A DNA stretch of 64,000 nucleotides from AM-0621 sp964386705. GTDB taxonomy: Bacteria; Planctomycetota; Planctomycetia; Planctomycetales; Planctomycetaceae. Under the pieces are notes generated by a model. The model had not been told where the DNA came from and did not search any database. It was given only the letters and a program-made list of their open reading frames with translations. The stretch covers positions 1 through 64,000 of the forward strand of contig CAYLTY010000015.1 in assembly GCA_964386705.1 (NCBI GenBank), in the 5' to 3' direction. Positions 1 through 7,867 of the stretch are shown here, piece by piece. Position numbers and translations under genes: made by a program. Position 1 is the stretch's first letter. Each line of letters opens with the position of its first letter.

Positions 1-907
1 ACGGGCTGTGGAAACTCTCATACCGCCTGGCTCAGGAAATGGGGAGCAGGTCAATGAGGCAGAACATATTGCAGAGAGCATTGCGATTGGCATTCAGTCT
101 GACGGGCTGAAGCCTCGGGATTTTTGCATTCTTGCTCGGCAACGTACGGGCGTAATGATTAGTCATCTTCAGGTCGCGCTCGCCCGTCGTCAGATTCGAC
201 TTCGAGATGAGACTGTCCTGCAAGATTTGCTCGCGGAGCCAGCTGTTAACTTGATTCTCGCGCTACTAAGACTCGCAAGTCGTAGGCGCGACCCCGAAGC
301 TTGGGAGATTGTTCATGAATTGCTCTGCCAGTTGCATGGGGAAGAGCTAGCTGAGACGAGCAATAGGTCTGCGGCTGAAGCCGCTCGACTTATTGCGTGG
401 ACTAGGAATGCTATTTGCGATCCCGCAGTCTCTCGGTTTGAGTTGCCAAATCAGTTGATTAAAGAAATCGGCGAGCAGGCGCTACGTGGCTGCTATGGTC
501 AGTATCGGTCTGGAAACCATCTGCAAAAGGTGGCCTCGCAAGTCGGTGAAGTACTTAGCAATGATCTCTCTAAGTCTGTAGCAGAGGCGGTGGATGAAAT
601 TATCGGCGATGATGTAGTACCTGCAATGACTGTTCATAAGAGCAAAGGGCTTGAGTTTCACACCGTTGTCTTTCTTGGGCTTGAAGATTCCCAACTGTGG
701 AACTTTGCAAATCAGTCTGAAGAAGAGCTAAGGGGATTTTTTGTGGCATTCTCTCGTGCGATACGCCGCGTTGTGTTTACATTCTCTGATGTGCGTGAAG
801 GTAGAAATGGAAGGGTGTCGCAGAACAGGAGAGAGATCAAAGATCTCTATAAGCTATTGAGCTTGGCTGGCGTTGAATCCATTAACTGTAGGGTGGGTGC
901 CAATTAG
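1..907 (+). CDS. UvrD-type DNA helicase, C-terminal part (5' end outside window)
   Basis: This is the C-terminal portion of a superfamily 1 DNA helicase. The frame is open to the window edge, with a GTG at 8 that is probably not the true start because sense codons continue upstream of it. Near the end lies the helicase motif V region (MTVHKSKGLEFHTVVFLGLE, about residues 207-226 from the GTG), followed by a motif VI-like stretch with FFVAFSRAIRRVVFTF. Both are typical of the UvrD C-terminal domain, which couples ATP hydrolysis to 3'-5' unwinding. The ATP-binding 1A domain must lie upstream. Two hand-counted lines give 43-48% G+C, lower than the core genes further right, which fits acquired DNA. 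The gene is convergent with the HD gene at 1068. Stand-alone UvrD helicases of this form occur in Gabija-type defence loci (GajB) and also in repair; the partner needed to decide is outside the window. Confidence 0.85.
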   Translation, partial: RAVETLIPPGSGNGEQVNEAEHIAESIAIGIQSDGLKPRDFCILARQRTGVMISHLQVALARRQIRLRDETVLQDLLAEPAVNLILALLRLASRRRDPEAWEIVHELLCQLHGEELAETSNRSAAEAARLIAWTRNAICDPAVSRFELPNQLIKEIGEQALRGCYGQYRSGNHLQKVASQVGEVLSNDLSKSVAEAVDEIIGDDVVPAMTVHKSKGLEFHTVVFLGLEDSQLWNFANQSEEELRGFFVAFSRAIRRVVFTFSDVREGRNGRVSQNRREIKDLYKLLSLAGVESINCRVGAN

Positions 908-1067
908 TGTTCCATTGGCGCTGTGATCGGCTCAATAGATGGTCATATCTATGACACGAGCGATTTTACGTCGGAGGAGTCGTGCCAGTGCTCTCCTGAC
1001 TGAACCGCAGATAAAATGGGATGGTTGGGGGCGTATCTGAGAACGCTATCGTTCGGCCCGACATTCC
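908..1067. other. Convergent intergenic spacer
   Basis: 160 bp separate the 3' ends of the helicase and the HD-domain gene. I see no strong stem followed by a T-run and no small gene with a credible ribosome binding site. Confidence 0.5.
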
Positions 1068-2114
1068 CTATGAGGCACCAAGAATGGCACTGATCCTCCC
1101 CGCAATTGTTTCGGGACGATAGGCCTCATCTAGATACGTGAGGTCTGCCGGTTCGTTACCAGGGACGACCTTGTCGTCGATCTCAAGTGGGTTGAGGCCT
1201 AGATCGAGCACGTTGCCGTTCAGCCAGAAATGCAGAGCGGCTGAAGTTATGGAGAATGGCGCAAGTTTTTGGGTGTAAAATCGGGTATATTTACGTTCTT
1301 GATCTAGCTTCATGATGCGGTGGTACGTGTAGGTAAGAGATGTTTGGATGCGATTGCGCGTTATGTCGAGTGCTTCTGATTGATCAAGATAAAAGTCGTA
1401 TCGCAAGGCGATGCAGTTCCTTGCTGGATCTATGTTGACACGCGTCACGGATGCGTAGTCATGGTAAATATGGCTAGGCTCTGGATATTGATGCATTCGG
1501 CGCATGAACTCGGACGTTCGCTGCGGGCCTTCAGCGAGTTCATCAGCAAATCGTAGCAAGGATGCAATTTCCCTGAGGCGAACCTTTCCACGTTCGAAAT
1601 AGTATTCATCCTTCAGGAAGGCGAGAGTGTCCTTGCTGCCATCTTCGGCCAATCCACAATGCGCACCTGCTCCTTGCACGATGATCACTTTTTCTTCCGG
1701 GTGGCGGCGCGAGTGCTCCCCCCAAACATAATCATAAACTTCACCGATCCGTTGCTCATGACCTTTGCGTCCAAAGATGTTGCCCACATCGTGGAACAGT
1801 ATGAGCATCGCAAGGCAGTATTGGTCGCGGGCCGAGAGATAGAGCGCATCCCAATTTGCCGGTGAGTTCGCTGGTATCCTCTTGTGGTATCCAGTCGGCA
1901 GCAGCATGTGTGCGTTTTCCATCACGTTTCGGATATGAAGGGGTCCGTGGTCGGTTAATGTGGGCTCGGTTGTACGTATCCAAGGTAGAACGTCACTTAC
2001 CAGCATAGTGCGGGCATGGAGGTACCGAGCAAAAAGCTCCTCGCCTTGAGTGCGTCCGAATTCGCCCTTCAGAGCGACTTTCATGTTCTGCTCGAATGTT
2101 GTCTCCTGCCACAC
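1068..2114 (-). CDS. HD-domain metal-dependent phosphohydrolase-like protein
   Basis: A 348-residue protein with the residues expected of an HD-superfamily hydrolase: HGPLHIRNV (H56, H60), then FHDVGN (H108-D109), H119 in GRKGHE, and a later Asp in LRFADELAEG. HD enzymes bind one or two metals and hydrolyse phosphate esters, often of nucleotides. The arrangement resembles the HD variant found in stress and conflict proteins, but I cannot name a substrate. The start is GTG at 2114, supported by GGAG eight bases upstream on the minus strand; an ATG just upstream is out of frame. It lies 33 bp downstream of the large ATPase gene on the same strand, so the two are very likely co-transcribed and functionally linked. 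There is no signal peptide, so it should be cytoplasmic. The function of the pair is inferred only. Confidence 0.75.
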   Translation of the reverse strand: MWQETTFEQNMKVALKGEFGRTQGEELFARYLHARTMLVSDVLPWIRTTEPTLTDHGPLHIRNVMENAHMLLPTGYHKRIPANSPANWDALYLSARDQYCLAMLILFHDVGNIFGRKGHEQRIGEVYDYVWGEHSRRHPEEKVIIVQGAGAHCGLAEDGSKDTLAFLKDEYYFERGKVRLREIASLLRFADELAEGPQRTSEFMRRMHQYPEPSHIYHDYASVTRVNIDPARNCIALRYDFYLDQSEALDITRNRIQTSLTYTYHRIMKLDQERKYTRFYTQKLAPFSITSAALHFWLNGNVLDLGLNPLEIDDKVVPGNEPADLTYLDEAYRPETIAGRISAILGAS

Positions 2115-2147
2115 GATCCATTCTCCAAGAGTTGCCTGCGGTGATGG

Positions 2148-4214
2148 TTAATTAGGGAAATGTCGGAGCAGACTCGAAAATGCTTCGGCATCGACGTGTA
2201 GTTCCATGGTCTGCCAATTCGGCAACATAGAAGGCACAAACCGTTCGCTATGAGAACGCAAACTGTTCTCTAAAATCGTTTTTAGCGAGCGAATTCCGTA
2301 TCGATAGAGTGGAGCGTTGAGGAATGCTCTGAGTATGCGTTCATCCAAACGTGGGCGTCGGTCCGCATCGAACAGGTCCGGCCAACCTGATTCCAAGAGC
2401 TGACGCAAGATTATTGCTCGGCGGATAGGGAGAGTTTCGTCGTAGGGGCGAGTCTCAGCCCGATTGATACCGATTACATCGAACCACCCCTGTAAGCGTG
2501 AAATGAAGTCGAGCCCTTTAGCTTGGACGAATTCTGAGCGCGTTTTCTCAGTCCGCGAGTTCATGGCAGCGAACTGATTGAATGACGGCTCAGTATTAGC
2601 CATGAACACGAACACTGCGTGCCCAATGGTCATGTCTCCCTCTTTACCTAGGACCACGCCGTCCTGCATCGGTCTTAGGAAGTGCGGGAGCCATCCCAAT
2701 CGTTTTCCGTCAAGATCGGTATCGAAGTTTTCGAAGAAGACGATCGGGACATGGCCCGTCTGCACTTGGTCGCGCACATGATGGAATACAGATGTCAGAT
2801 CCGTTTGATTTTTGAATTGTGACAAGTCAACTGAGAAGTGAGATCTGCTGTCAGTGGCAACGGTCCGAGTCAACTCTTCCATTACGAAATTCTTACCGGA
2901 CCCTAGTTGTCCAAATGCGGCTAGCGAAATAGGCTTCCTCGTTGGACTAGAACTGTGCAACGCATTTTCCAGCAAAAGCTTAAGACTTCGAAGCTGCTCG
3001 ATCTCTGTCCGGTCAACGGCAACGTAATTGCCGAACCGGGCGTGCGGAGTTTCCCGCAGACCGACTGCTATGCCGTCCATGACGACATCTCTGGCGATTT
3101 CCATTGCCAAGCGTCTTAATCTGGACGAAAGCTTCACTTGAGTTGCTGTGATGTCATAAACGTCGCTCACACTCACGATACTGTCGGGCTCTGGGACCGG
3201 ATCAAATATCTGCAGCAATGGGTAGTCCACCCGTGCGGGGTCGTCGCCGAAATTCTCTAACTGAAGGCGTCTTGCGCTTCGCAGTCCGGCTGCGATTCCG
3301 TTGTCGAGCCCCGCTACGGTTCCCGTTTGCAACTGTGCGACTAAGGCGGCTACGAACGCAGGCACGAGCCCGATCATTTGTCCGCCTGCAACGGTCCGTA
3401 GATCCCCTTCAGCAAGGGCCGGATCAAAGTAGAAATGTCCTGTTCTGTTGTCTCTTTGCCGGAGCAAGGCAGCCTCAAGGCCGAAGAGCACAATGAGGTT
3501 TTGGCAACGCCTCAAATGGTCTGGGCCTTCACTTTGCAGATATCGGTTTAGATCCTCGACAGACCGGTCCCATGACAGCCCTTTGCTAATTCGGGCGCCC
3601 GCCGCGCGAAGGTCGTCAGCGACAACGACCGCCACAGTCATTGCGGCGGGACAGTTCGCGATCTTCGTCCAGAGTTCGCCATCTCGCGTCGGTAATCGAG
3701 TAAGGACGACTAGGACGGGAACTTCACCAGCCTCTGACAGCGAACGAGGCCACGACTTCTCGCACTTCCGAAAAGGCCCTCCCTCGTCGAAGATTACAAT
3801 GACCGATGGCGCCGTTGGTTCATCCCGAAGACGCGGTAGATTGTCTACTTCCTGCGTGCTGATGAGTCGCCGCATTCGCCGGACACGATAAACCGATGGT
3901 TGCCGTATAGAATCGTTCGGCACTTGGGGAAAGAGGGCGAGTTCGACAAGCGTGTGGGGAAGATTGTCATGACGTTCGTCATCTCGTACGACGATGTCGT
4001 GGGTAAAAACGTATTCGCCGACAGCAAACTCCACGAAATCGGCTAAAAGAAGAGCTCCGCCCGGGCGTTTCACAAGCCGGGACGCGCCCGACATATCGGG
4101 TGGACCGTCTTGAGCTGCCCAAAAGTAATCATTCGCATTACTTGATAATGGAATCTCGAACAGGTCGATGCTGAGATCGCCTGCAACGATAATCTCGACG
4201 CCCTTGGCTGCCAT
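2148..4214 (-). CDS. Large P-loop (AAA-like) ATPase, RyR-type family, HD partner
   Basis: A 688-residue cytoplasmic protein. The C-terminal half carries a Walker A motif GQLGSGKN (residues 435-442), a Walker B-like PIVFFENFD (490-498) and a sensor-1-like strand FVFMAN near 536-541, so it is a P-loop ATPase of AAA type. Just before the P-loop is PHARFGNYVAVDRTEIE (about 391-407), a signature I recall from bacterial proteins annotated with a ryanodine-receptor (RyR) domain. The N-terminal half begins IIVAGDLSIDLFEIP and includes PGGALLLADF and VVVADDLRAAGARISKGLSW, also as in those proteins; the first part looks like a PfkB-type Rossmann fold. The start at 4214 has GGAG five bases upstream. Relatives are mostly uncharacterised, and RyR proteins have been linked by comparative genomics to nucleotide-based conflict systems. 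The family assignment is from memory, not from a search. Confidence 0.7.
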   Translation of the reverse strand: MAAKGVEIIVAGDLSIDLFEIPLSSNANDYFWAAQDGPPDMSGASRLVKRPGGALLLADFVEFAVGEYVFTHDIVVRDDERHDNLPHTLVELALFPQVPNDSIRQPSVYRVRRMRRLISTQEVDNLPRLRDEPTAPSVIVIFDEGGPFRKCEKSWPRSLSEAGEVPVLVVLTRLPTRDGELWTKIANCPAAMTVAVVVADDLRAAGARISKGLSWDRSVEDLNRYLQSEGPDHLRRCQNLIVLFGLEAALLRQRDNRTGHFYFDPALAEGDLRTVAGGQMIGLVPAFVAALVAQLQTGTVAGLDNGIAAGLRSARRLQLENFGDDPARVDYPLLQIFDPVPEPDSIVSVSDVYDITATQVKLSSRLRRLAMEIARDVVMDGIAVGLRETPHARFGNYVAVDRTEIEQLRSLKLLLENALHSSSPTRKPISLAAFGQLGSGKNFVMEELTRTVATDSRSHFSVDLSQFKNQTDLTSVFHHVRDQVQTGHVPIVFFENFDTDLDGKRLGWLPHFLRPMQDGVVLGKEGDMTIGHAVFVFMANTEPSFNQFAAMNSRTEKTRSEFVQAKGLDFISRLQGWFDVIGINRAETRPYDETLPIRRAIILRQLLESGWPDLFDADRRPRLDERILRAFLNAPLYRYGIRSLKTILENSLRSHSERFVPSMLPNWQTMELHVDAEAFSSLLRHFPN

Positions 4215-4449
4215 CTTCTCTCCGGCATGCTTCGACCGCCTGTTTGCCCGGACGAAAAGTCAAGTCGGCCCCAAGTGGTCATTAGTGATGGTAGCGGGCA
4301 TGTGGCATCCTGGCAAAAGGTCTGCGGACGTAATCATAAGCTCAAGACGTCCTCGACCGCGCCGATGCGAACTGGCATGGGGAACGCGAAGCCTTGTGGG
4401 AGATTTGGGGATGGGTAGTTATCTTCTTTCGGGTTGATGGAGTGGTTTC
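4215..4449. other. Spacer between ATPase gene and yjbQ remnant
   Basis: 235 bp upstream of the minus-strand ATPase gene and upstream of the plus-strand yjbQ remnant. It must hold the promoter of the ATPase/HD operon. Short open frames in it have no recognisable content. The missing N-terminal part of yjbQ would be expected at its right end, but I could not trace it in any frame. Confidence 0.4.
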
Positions 4450-4821
4450 ATGGCCCGGATACGAATGTTGATTCGCCGAGTACAAAGCGAAACTGAGTCG
4501 TGTAGTTCATTCTGCTTGGTGAATGCGATGCACATCACCGCCTCAGTCTTCATCAACGATGATGAGCCGGGTCTGCACGCGGACTACAAGGCGTGGCTGG
4601 AGCAACTGGCTCCGTTTGATGAGTCGCCTCAGCGGTACGCTCACAACCGCACTGGCGAAGACAATGCCGACGCCCACATGAAGCGCCAGATCATGGGACG
4701 CGAAGTCGTGGTAGCCATTACGAACGGCAAACTCGACTTCGGTCCGTGGGAGCAAATTTTTTACGGCGAGTTCGATGGCCGCCGGTCAAAGCGGGTCTTA
4801 GTGAAGATCATTGGCGAATAG
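4450..4821 (+). pseudogene. yjbQ: YjbQ/UPF0047 family protein with degenerate N-terminus
   Basis: The frame reads clearly as the YjbQ (UPF0047) family from about residue 24 to the end: LVNAMHITASVFINDDEPGL, HNRTGEDNADAHMKRQIMG, ITNGKLDFGPWEQIFYGEFD and a final VLVKIIGE. YjbQ proteins have been associated with secondary thiamin-phosphate synthase activity. Members normally have around 35-40 residues before the LVNAMH strand, forming the first beta strands. Here there are only 23, reading QSETESCSSF where the family has a longer stretch ending in a GlcLVNAMH-type sequence, so several residues appear deleted and the N-terminus may be frameshifted. A second degraded copy of its 3' end lies at 5075-5163. 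I call it a decayed gene, though a shortened product from the ATG at 4450 is possible. Confidence 0.6.
4724..4821 (+). repeat. Copy 1 of duplicated yjbQ 3' end
   Basis: The last ~98 bp of the yjbQ remnant reappear, diverged, at 5075-5163. Both copies share the coding for GKLDF, a GGCCGCCGGTC core and the end GTGAAGATCATTGGCGAATA. Confidence 0.8.
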
Positions 4822-4830
4822 GCCAGCGTG

Positions 4831-4836
4831 AGGAGG
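4831..4836 (+). promoter_or_regulatory. Shine-Dalgarno site AGGAGG
   Basis: A perfect AGGAGG five bases before the ATG at 4842. It fixes that ATG as the start of the small gene, against an earlier in-frame start at 4746 that lies inside yjbQ. Confidence 0.8.
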
Positions 4837-4841
4837 CGCAC

Positions 4842-5066
4842 ATGTCTTGGAACTACCGCGTCATGCGATATCAGGATGGACATCCAAAGTTCACCCCGTA
4901 CACCCACGGCATCCATGAGGTCCATTACGCCGAAGATGGGGCGGTGAAGACATGGACCGAAGACGCCGTTTCTCTCCTTGCTTTCGATCAGGATGATCTG
5001 CAGTGGCGGCTGCGCGCCATGGTCGAAGCTTTGAACAAGCCCGTCTTGGAGTACGACGGCGCGTAA
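4842..5066 (+). CDS. Small conserved hypothetical protein (MSWNYRV family)
   Basis: A 74-residue protein beginning MSWNYRVMRY, with a central YGIHEV-like motif (THGIHEVHYAEDG) and an end reading ALNKPVLEYDGA. This pattern matches a family of short bacterial proteins that I know only as conserved hypotheticals; no function is established. The perfect AGGAGG upstream and the intact frame suggest it is expressed even though both flanks are yjbQ debris. It starts 20 bp after the yjbQ stop. No signal peptide or membrane segment is visible. Confidence 0.7.
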   Translation: MSWNYRVMRYQDGHPKFTPYTHGIHEVHYAEDGAVKTWTEDAVSLLAFDQDDLQWRLRAMVEALNKPVLEYDGA

Positions 5067-5074
5067 AGTGTTGC

Positions 5075-5163
5075 GGCGGGCAAGCTCGACTTCCGTCCGT
5101 TGGAGCAGGTCTTTATGTGGCCGCCGGTCGAAGCGGGTCCTAGTGAAGATCATTGGCGAATAG
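5075..5163 (+). repeat. Copy 2 of duplicated yjbQ 3' end (degraded)
   Basis: Aligns to 4724-4821 with scattered substitutions and a deletion of about 11 bp (the bases coding for YGEFD-like residues are missing), ending at the same TTGGCGAATAG stop. No reading frame is kept. It shows that a segment containing the yjbQ tail was duplicated, with the small gene at 4842 between the copies. Confidence 0.8.
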
Positions 5164-5331
5164 CCGTCTTCATCGGTTTGCCAGCGGGATGTTCGCACGG
5201 GCTTGAAGGAGAATTGACACCACACGATTGCTAAAGACAGGTCTTGAGACTTGTATTTCAATCCAACAACGAGGGAAATTTGAAGAGGTCGTTTGAAGCT
5301 GCGACTGCCAGATGCACGTAAGGTTACATCG

Positions 5332-7509
5332 ATGAAACAACTGAAGAGTGGCGGCGGATGGAAGGCGATTGGCTACACGTTTCGCATGGCGAATCGAGTC
5401 GGGTGGCTGAAGCTGTGGCGCGCGATGCGCAGCAAGAATGCCTGCAAGACCTGCGCATTGGGCATGGGCGGCCAGATGGGCGGGATGGTCAACGAAGGCG
5501 GCTACTTTCCTGAAGTCTGCAAGAAGTCGTTTCAGGCGATGGTCTCGGACATGCAGGACGGGATCACTCCTGAGTTCTTCCAGCGTTACGGCTTCAATGA
5601 ACTGCGGGCGTTCTCACCGCGTGAGATGGAGATGAGCGGTCGGCTGGTGTCTCCGATTTACGCGGGGCCGGGTGATACGCATTATCGCGTCATCAGTTGG
5701 GAAGAGGCGTTCGACAAGCTGGTCGATCGACTGAAGGCGGCCGGGCCGAATCGCAGCTTCTTCTATGCGAGCGGTCGTTCGTCGAATGAAGCGGGCTTCC
5801 TGCTGCAGTTGTTCTCGCGGTTGTTCGGGACGAACTACGTCAACAACTGCTCGTACTATTGTCATCAGGCGAGCGGCGTCGGCTTGGCTGCGGCGATTGG
5901 TGCGGGCACAGGCACCATTCGCTTTGATGATCTGCATCACTGCGATCTCTACATCCTGATCGGCGGCAATCCGGCTTCGAACCATCCGCGTCTCATGCGA
6001 TCGATCATGGAGATCCGTCGACGCGGCGGCAAGTGCATTGTCATCAACCCCGCGAAGGAACTGGGACTGGTCAACTTCCGCGTTCCCAGCGACGTGCGCA
6101 GTCTGTTCTTCGGATCGAACATCGCTTCGCAGTACATGCAGCCGCACATTGGCGGGGATATCGCTCTGCTCACAGGCATGGCGAAGGAGATTCTGGCCGC
6201 GTCCGCGCAGGACAAGGACTTCATCGCCAGTTCGACGCTGGGCTACGAAGACTTCATCAAGCAGGTTGAGGCTACTTCGTGGGAACAGATCGAACGCGAT
6301 TCAGGAGTAACGCGGGCTGAGATTCAGCAGCTCGCGAAAACCTACATCGAAGCGAAGAACGTTGTCATCGGCTGGACGATGGGGATTACTCATCACCTGC
6401 ACGGCACCGACAACGTGAAGATGATTGCGAACATCGCGTTGCTGCGCGGCATGGTGGGGCGACCGCATGCAGGCCTGATGCCCATTCGCGGGCATAGCAA
6501 CGTGCAGGGCATTGGCTCTGTTGGTGTGACCCCTCTGTTGAAAAAGCAAATCATTGAGCGCTTCGAGCAACGCTTGGGCGTCGAAGTTCCGAAGTCTCCG
6601 GGCCTCGACACGATGGCGTGTATGTGGGCGGCCGAACGCGGCGAGATGGATGTCGCGCTGTGCCTCGGCGGCAACTTGTATGGCAGCAATCCCGACGCGC
6701 AGTTCGCCTTGAAAGCACTGCAAAAGATTGGGCTCGTTACTTACATGACGACGACGCTCAACACGGGTCACGCCTGGGGACAAGGTAAGGAAACGTTGGT
6801 GCTGCCGGTGCTGCCGCGCGATGAAGAGCCGCAGCCAACGACGCAGGAGTCGATGTTCTCGTACGTGCGCGTCAGCGATGGTGGGAAGTCGCGCTATGTC
6901 GGACCGCGCAGCGAAGTGTCGGTGCTGACGACGCTCGGCCAGCGCGTCCTCCCGCAGCACGCCGCGATTGACTGGCACGAGTTAGAGAGTCACGACGCCG
7001 TCCGCAAACTGATCGCCGACCTGATTCCCGGTTACGAGCCGATCGCCGACGTCGGCAAGACGAAGAAGGAGTTTCACATCGAAGGCCGACAAATGGCCGA
7101 GAGGACGTTTGCCACTCCGACCGGCAAGGCGACCTTCCATGCGGTTTCGCTGCCGGTGCGCGAACAGCTCGCGAACAACCAGTTCCGGTTGATGACCGTG
7201 CGTTCGGAAGGGCAGTTCAACACGGTCGTTTATGAAGATGAAGACCTCTATCGCGGTCAAGACCGTCGCGACATCGTGCTGATGAGTCCGAAGGACATTG
7301 AGCGGCTCGGGCTGAAAACCGACCAGCAGGTCAAAATCAAAAGTTGCAAGGGCGAGATGCGCTATCAGCGTGTGCGCCCGTTCGATGTCCGCAGCGGCAA
7401 CGTGATGATGTACTGCCCGGAATCCAACATCCTGATTCCGGGCGACGTCGATCCGCAGTCCAAGACTCCGGCGTTCAAAAACATCCTGGTGACAATTGAG
7501 CCGGAATAG
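5332..7509 (+). CDS. FdhF/YdeP-family molybdopterin oxidoreductase
   Basis: About 725 residues, the usual size for YdeP-type relatives of formate dehydrogenase H alpha subunits. The N-terminus has ACKTCALGMGGQ and EVCKKSF, the Cys cluster placed where this family binds a 4Fe-4S centre, followed by the molybdopterin-binding body (ASGRSSNEAGFLLQLFSR, NNCSYYCHQASGVGL, ILIGGNPASNHPRLMRS, RGHSNVQGIGSVGV) and a C-terminal molydopterin-dinucleotide domain (EGQFNTVVYEDEDLYRG, YCPESNILIPGDVDP). The protein is cytoplasmic, with no Tat signal. The substrate is unknown for most YdeP proteins; in enterics ydeP is tied to acid resistance. I prefer ATG 5332, with AAGG eight bases upstream, over a TTG at 5293. 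No electron-transfer subunit or cofactor-insertion gene lies beside it. Confidence 0.88.
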   Translation: MKQLKSGGGWKAIGYTFRMANRVGWLKLWRAMRSKNACKTCALGMGGQMGGMVNEGGYFPEVCKKSFQAMVSDMQDGITPEFFQRYGFNELRAFSPREMEMSGRLVSPIYAGPGDTHYRVISWEEAFDKLVDRLKAAGPNRSFFYASGRSSNEAGFLLQLFSRLFGTNYVNNCSYYCHQASGVGLAAAIGAGTGTIRFDDLHHCDLYILIGGNPASNHPRLMRSIMEIRRRGGKCIVINPAKELGLVNFRVPSDVRSLFFGSNIASQYMQPHIGGDIALLTGMAKEILAASAQDKDFIASSTLGYEDFIKQVEATSWEQIERDSGVTRAEIQQLAKTYIEAKNVVIGWTMGITHHLHGTDNVKMIANIALLRGMVGRPHAGLMPIRGHSNVQGIGSVGVTPLLKKQIIERFEQRLGVEVPKSPGLDTMACMWAAERGEMDVALCLGGNLYGSNPDAQFALKALQKIGLVTYMTTTLNTGHAWGQGKETLVLPVLPRDEEPQPTTQESMFSYVRVSDGGKSRYVGPRSEVSVLTTLGQRVLPQHAAIDWHELESHDAVRKLIADLIPGYEPIADVGKTKKEFHIEGRQMAERTFATPTGKATFHAVSLPVREQLANNQFRLMTVRSEGQFNTVVYEDEDLYRGQDRRDIVLMSPKDIERLGLKTDQQVKIKSCKGEMRYQRVRPFDVRSGNVMMYCPESNILIPGDVDPQSKTPAFKNILVTIEPE

Positions 7510-7867
7510 CGAATCAGGCGAGCGATCGCGGTGGTGTCGCGGTTGCGACAAACGTGACTTCTTGGGATTAACAGACAAACCTGAAGTTGGTGTTAACCAG
7601 GCGTAAGTCACAGATCATTTCGGCAGGACGCAGAAGGCGGAGCGTGGACAGGGTTGTCGCTTGCGAGGAAAAGACGTAGTCCGTTTACTAACGCTTGCCC
7701 TTCCTCGAACTGTATCGTTTGTCGAAGGATCATTCTGAGGCAGTCACATCCGATGCTTCGCCAGTAGCGCCGGTGATTGCTGCTTCTCCCCGAAGAGTCC
7801 CGCCGATCACTCCCTCGCCCATCGTCCGCAGGATGCAGTAGGCACAGCCTCGTAAGGTGCTTTACTG
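7510..7867. other. 358-bp intergenic region upstream of the RND operon
   Basis: No convincing gene. It should contain the promoter of the mdtABC-like operon. The only structure I noted is a pair of 6-bp inverted arms, TTAACA at 7568-7573 and TGTTAA at 7591-7596, which could be an operator but is too short to assign. Confidence 0.4.

Noticed and set aside
7568..7596. Inverted arms TTAACA/TGTTAA upstream of the RND operon as an operator
   Set aside because: Six-base arms are too short to claim without a known regulator or a second copy.
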